DNA of 64,000 nucleotides, from positions 1 to 64,000 of the forward strand of contig CAITND010000187.1 in NCBI GenBank assembly GCA_903893625.1, written 5' to 3'. Positions 63,354 through 64,000 of the stretch are shown one piece after another. Made by a program: the position numbers and the translations under genes. The notes beneath the pieces were generated by a model. It was given only the letters and a program-made list of their open reading frames with translations, did no database searches and was not told the DNA's origin. Each line of letters begins with the position of its first letter. The stretch's first letter is position 1. The stretch comes from an uncultured Oscillatoriales cyanobacterium (GTDB taxonomy: Bacteria; Cyanobacteriota; Cyanobacteriia; Cyanobacteriales; Microcoleaceae).

Positions 63354-63647
63354 TCAATCGGTTTCTGAATTTTCCGCTTGACTAAACCATAATAACCGAA
63401 TTCCTAAAACTGCAAAACCGATGGCGGCAGCAATTTTAACCAGATGAGTAGGTAGAACTTCTGCAACCCCTTGCCCAATTATTACTCCCAAGAAACTCGC
63501 TAATAATAAGGCAGCAGCGGTGCCAAAAAAGATCGGGCGAGGGGATTTTGTACTGCCACTGAGAGCGATCGCAGCGACTTGACTTTTATCCCCTAATTCT
63601 GATAAAAAAACCGTGATAAAACTCAATCCTAACAGTTGTAAATCCAT
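63354..63647 (-). CDS. Half-size GDT1/TMEM165 (UPF0016) transporter
   Basis: 97 residues with three membrane helices. The signature FLSELGDKSQVAAIALS is the E-x-G-D-(K/R)-(S/T) motif of the GDT1/TMEM165 family, which exports Mn or exchanges Ca and Mn with protons; Synechocystis Mnx is a member. Full-size members have two such motifs in ~200 residues. Here each motif is in its own gene: this one and the next upstream, 19 bases apart. The two likely form a heterodimer. Confidence 0.88.
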   Translation of the reverse strand: MDLQLLGLSFITVFLSELGDKSQVAAIALSGSTKSPRPIFFGTAAALLLASFLGVIIGQGVAEVLPTHLVKIAAAIGFAVLGIRLLWFSQAENSETD

Positions 63648-63666
63648 AGATTTAAGGATGAATAAT

Positions 63667-64000
63667 TTAGTGTAAAACTTCCCAAATTAATAAAGCAGAA
63701 ATCAATAATAAACTGCTTCCTGCTGCCCGTTCTAAGGTTCGGGGAGAAATCCGAGAGGCTAACCATTGCCCCAGTAAAACCCCTAAAAAACTGGTTAAAA
63801 CTAATGCACTGCCTGCACCCGCAAACACGACCCAAGGGGCCTGAGATTCTGCCGCCATCAATAAAGTTGTGAGTTGGGTTTTATCTCCAATTTCTGCTAG
63901 AAAAATAGTAATAAATGTAGAGACAAAAATTTTCCAAGTATTTCGTTTTACGGGATGCTTCTGTTGAGCGTTCTCTTTGGCAGAAGTAGCGATCGCAGGG
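63667..64000 (-). CDS. Second half-size GDT1/TMEM165 transporter, 5' end outside window
   Basis: The frame runs to the window edge without a stop or a clear start, giving 111 visible codons. The EIGDKTQLTTLLMAAESQ segment holds the second ExGDKT motif, followed by VLTSFLGVLLGQWLA and SLLLISALLIW, the family's helices. A hydrophilic stretch (SAKENAQQKHPVKR) precedes the first helix. It lies 19 bases upstream of the other half-size gene and is co-oriented. Translation from the in-frame ATG at 63861 would leave out the motif, so the true start is beyond that point. Confidence 0.85.
   Translation of the reverse strand, partial: PAIATSAKENAQQKHPVKRNTWKIFVSTFITIFLAEIGDKTQLTTLLMAAESQAPWVVFAGAGSALVLTSFLGVLLGQWLASRISPRTLERAAGSSLLLISALLIWEVLH

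Noticed and set aside
1-64000. tRNA or rRNA genes
   Set aside because: No cloverleaf with T-loop GTTCRA and matching acceptor stem, and no rRNA core sequence, was recognised by eye on either strand.

Overview
The window looks like chromosome of a low-GC filamentous cyanobacterium of the Oscillatoriales type, perhaps near Planktothrix; that genus is an inference. Supporting signs are the HIP1 octamer GCGATCGC about thirty times, heptameric tandem repeats (STRR) at six intergenic sites, dispersed palindromic repeats, Uma2-type nucleases, a DUF1995 protein, an SLH protein and cyanobacterial gene content. No rRNA, tRNA or CRISPR array was found.

Layout. 0-8.3 kb: glycosyltransferase, class II aldolase-like protein, Uma2 nuclease, RlaP-like nucleotidyltransferase, SLH protein, glycogen phosphorylase. 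8.7-19.5 kb: accessory region with two PIN toxin-antitoxin pairs, a large type ISP/IIG-like restriction-methylation enzyme, a beta-propeller protein, a YyaL/DUF255 protein, and an ABC-ATPase plus TOPRIM-like pair. 19.5-29.1 kb: mostly housekeeping genes (DUF4870, cyclic-nucleotide-binding protein, NTT/MFS-HEAT transporter, infC, hydrolase, Rpn-family nuclease, 2'-5' RNA ligase-like protein, S9 peptidase) with two gene remnants. 29.2-34.5 kb: a second restriction-modification cluster (MmeI-like enzyme, Uma2 nuclease, beta-class DNA methyltransferase) lying between two diverged 85-nt direct repeats. 34.6-35.7 kb: two unknown membrane proteins. 35.8-42.4 kb: DacB, then plsX-fabH-fabD, with an IscB/omega-RNA locus lodged between plsX and fabH. 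42.4-50.6 kb: DUF262/HNH restriction protein, phosphatase, DUF1995, cysteine desulfurase, zinc-ribbon protein, PLD lipoprotein, histidine kinase. 50.9-59.7 kb: a two-gene Druantia type III-like defence module. 59.7-64 kb: a PAD-family protein lacking key catalytic residues, an RTX protein and two half-size GDT1/TMEM165 transporters.

The most unusual item is the IscB locus at 38.4-39.4 kb. A well-folded omega-RNA scaffold precedes an in-frame iscB that has lost the bridge helix, RuvC-II and HNH, leaving PLMP, RuvC-I, RuvC-III and the C-terminal domain. The window is also dense in defence genes: at least two restriction-modification loci, a DUF262/HNH enzyme, a Druantia-like pair, an ATPase/TOPRIM-like pair and two toxin-antitoxin pairs. 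Functional calls rest on motifs read by eye; no database search was possible.
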